From Paulinella micropora (taxonomy: Eukaryota > Cercozoa > Imbricatea > Euglyphida), in NCBI GenBank assembly GCA_009731375.1, contig BJOX01000111.1, positions 812,903 to 864,009 of the forward strand: a stretch of 51,107 nt of DNA, given 5' to 3'. The notes beneath the pieces were generated by a model. The model did not search any database and was not told where the DNA came from. It saw nothing but the letters and a program-made list of their open reading frames with translations. How positions within the stretch are numbered: the first letter of the stretch is position 1; each line of letters starts with the position of its first letter. The translations under genes were made by a program, and so were the position numbers. Below are positions 1 to 51,107 of this stretch, in pieces.

Positions 1-310
1 CCTGTCTGCCTGCCTGTCTGTCTGTCTGTCTGCTTGCCTGTCTGCCTGTCTGTCTGCCTGCCTGTCTGTCTGTCTGTCTGTCTGCCTGTCTTTGTGCCTG
101 CCTGCCTGTCTGCCTGTCTGTCTGTCTACCTGTCTGTCTGCCTGTATGTCTGCCTGTCTGTCTGCCTGTCTGTCTGTCTTTCTGCCTGTCTGTCTTTCTT
201 TCTACCTGCCTGTCGGCTTGCCTGTCTGTCTGTCTTTCTGCCTGCCTGTCTGCCTGCCTGCCTGTCTGTCTGTCTCTCTGTCTGTCTGTCTGTCTTCCTT
301 TCTTACTTGC
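1..310 (+). repeat. (CTGT/CTGC)n tract
   Basis: Degenerate tetranucleotide array of TGCC and TGTC units from the window edge to about 305. No gene is seen. Confidence 0.9.
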
Positions 311-352
311 TAGATTCCGAGCCGTATCTCCTGCTCGTACTGCCACTCCTGT

Positions 353-354
<2 letters not shown>

Positions 355-390
<36 letters not shown>

Positions 391-518
391 CGTGTGTGTG
401 TGTGTGTGTGTGTGTGAGTGAGTGAGTGAGTGAGAGAGAGAGAGAGAGAGAGAGATAGATAGATAGATAGATAGATAGACAGATATATACATATATTATA
501 TATATATATATATTATAG
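355..518. repeat. GATA, GT, GA and TA repeats
   Basis: Short runs of four different simple repeats follow one another downstream of the exon 20 echoes. Confidence 0.9.
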
Positions 519-705
519 ATGTGTACCTCTCTCTGCCCGCATTCACGCTGGCATTTGCAGCCGTGATGGTGTAGATAGATAGATAGATAGATAGGCATAT
601 ATATATATATATATATATATAGATATAGATGTGTACCTCTCTCTGCTTAACGTTGGACGTTGGCGTTTGCAGCCGTGGTGGTGTAGATAGATAGATAAAT
701 AGATA

Positions 706-749
<44 letters not shown>

Positions 750-800
750 TGTGCACCTCTCTCTGTCCGCATTCAAGTTGGCGTTGGCAGCCGTGATGAT
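519..800 (-). repeat. Three 3' edge echoes of kinase exon 20
   Basis: Copies of about 45-50 bp (around 519-566, 630-676 and 750-800) repeat the exon end encoding TAANxxVNAGRE together with the donor gtacac or gtgcac. They are separated by (TA)n and (GATA)n and lie only downstream of the exon. Confidence 0.8.
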
Positions 801-837
801 GATGATATATATATATATATACACATATATATATACA

Positions 838-868
<31 letters not shown>

Positions 869-883
869 GATATAGATGTGTAC

Positions 884-36482
<35,599 letters not shown>

Positions 36483-36780
36483 CTTTCTGTTTCATTCAGG
36501 TTATAAACCACACAATATAGGTCGATCGACCACACAAAATATTTTTGATACGGACGAAACACTGAATAATTGAGGTCACAGGTTTAAAACCCCTTGCCAC
36601 ATAAGAAAGGTATATCAAGCCTCCCACCGTTAGCCATAGAAACCAGGGATCAGCCACCGCTCAACCACCAAACTTTTTACCGTCTTTCTGTTTAGATGTG
36701 TTGTCTTGTTTGCTTCTCTCTTGCTGAGTTGTGTTATTCTTGCACGTTCTCTCTTTTCCCTTGGCTAGGCGGATTATTCG
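36483..36780. promoter_or_regulatory. 298-bp repeat-free divergent intergenic region
   Basis: The interval between the two start codons must hold both 5' UTRs and promoters. It contains no microsatellite and no exon-edge copy, in sharp contrast to every long intron nearby. The 100 bp before the CNNM ATG are pyrimidine-rich on the sense strand. I see no clear TATA box. A shared bidirectional promoter is inferred from the layout alone. Confidence 0.55.
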
Positions 36781-51086
<14,306 letters not shown>

Positions 51087-51107
51087 GTACCTTCTCCACC
51101 ACCCCCC

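Overview
This is a eukaryotic nuclear window, probably from an intron-rich protist or alga. The evidence is GT-AG introns, an ATG1/ULK-type protein kinase, a CNNM/DUF21 transporter-like protein, a non-LTR retrotransposon, a mariner relic and several MITE families. I cannot name the organism. The kinase resembles plant, algal and oomycete-type ATG1 ([36 protein letters not shown]), but this is only a weak hint of lineage. More than three quarters of the window is microsatellite or minisatellite. Almost all long open reading frames are repeat translations and are not annotated as genes.

Layout: two genes lie head to head. The kinase gene runs on the minus strand from its ATG at 36482 leftwards past position 884 and out of the window. 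I could thread 20 exons whose reading phases all agree (at least 626 codons). The CNNM gene starts at 36781 on the plus strand and runs out of the right end. Eleven phase-consistent exons (255 codons) encode the DUF21 membrane domain and the start of the CBS pair. Only 298 bp, free of repeats, separate the two start codons. Exons are 34 to 247 nt and introns range from about 70 bp to 6.2 kb.

Inside the kinase introns lie an intact R2/R4-like retrotransposon ORF (10779-14057), a composite mariner relic (17717-19013), foldback elements and MITEs. The CNNM introns hold further copies of the same families. There are seven N gaps. One 10-N gap (29490-29499) is flanked by about 1.34 kb of identical sequence on both sides, which looks like two overlapping contigs that were never merged.

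The most unusual structure is shared by both genes. Their introns carry roughly 90 partial copies of exon edges, here called echoes, separated by microsatellite. Copies of an exon's 5' edge, with its AG acceptor, lie upstream of that exon. Copies of its 3' edge, with its GT donor, lie downstream. With one exception (5' edge copies of kinase exon 20 scattered over 13 kb), each set stays in the intron that touches its parent exon. The largest set has 21 copies before CNNM exon 11. The 298-bp intergenic segment shows none. I know of no described system like this. The simplest reading is repeated duplication across exon-intron borders driven by microsatellite instability, producing arrays of decoy splice sites.
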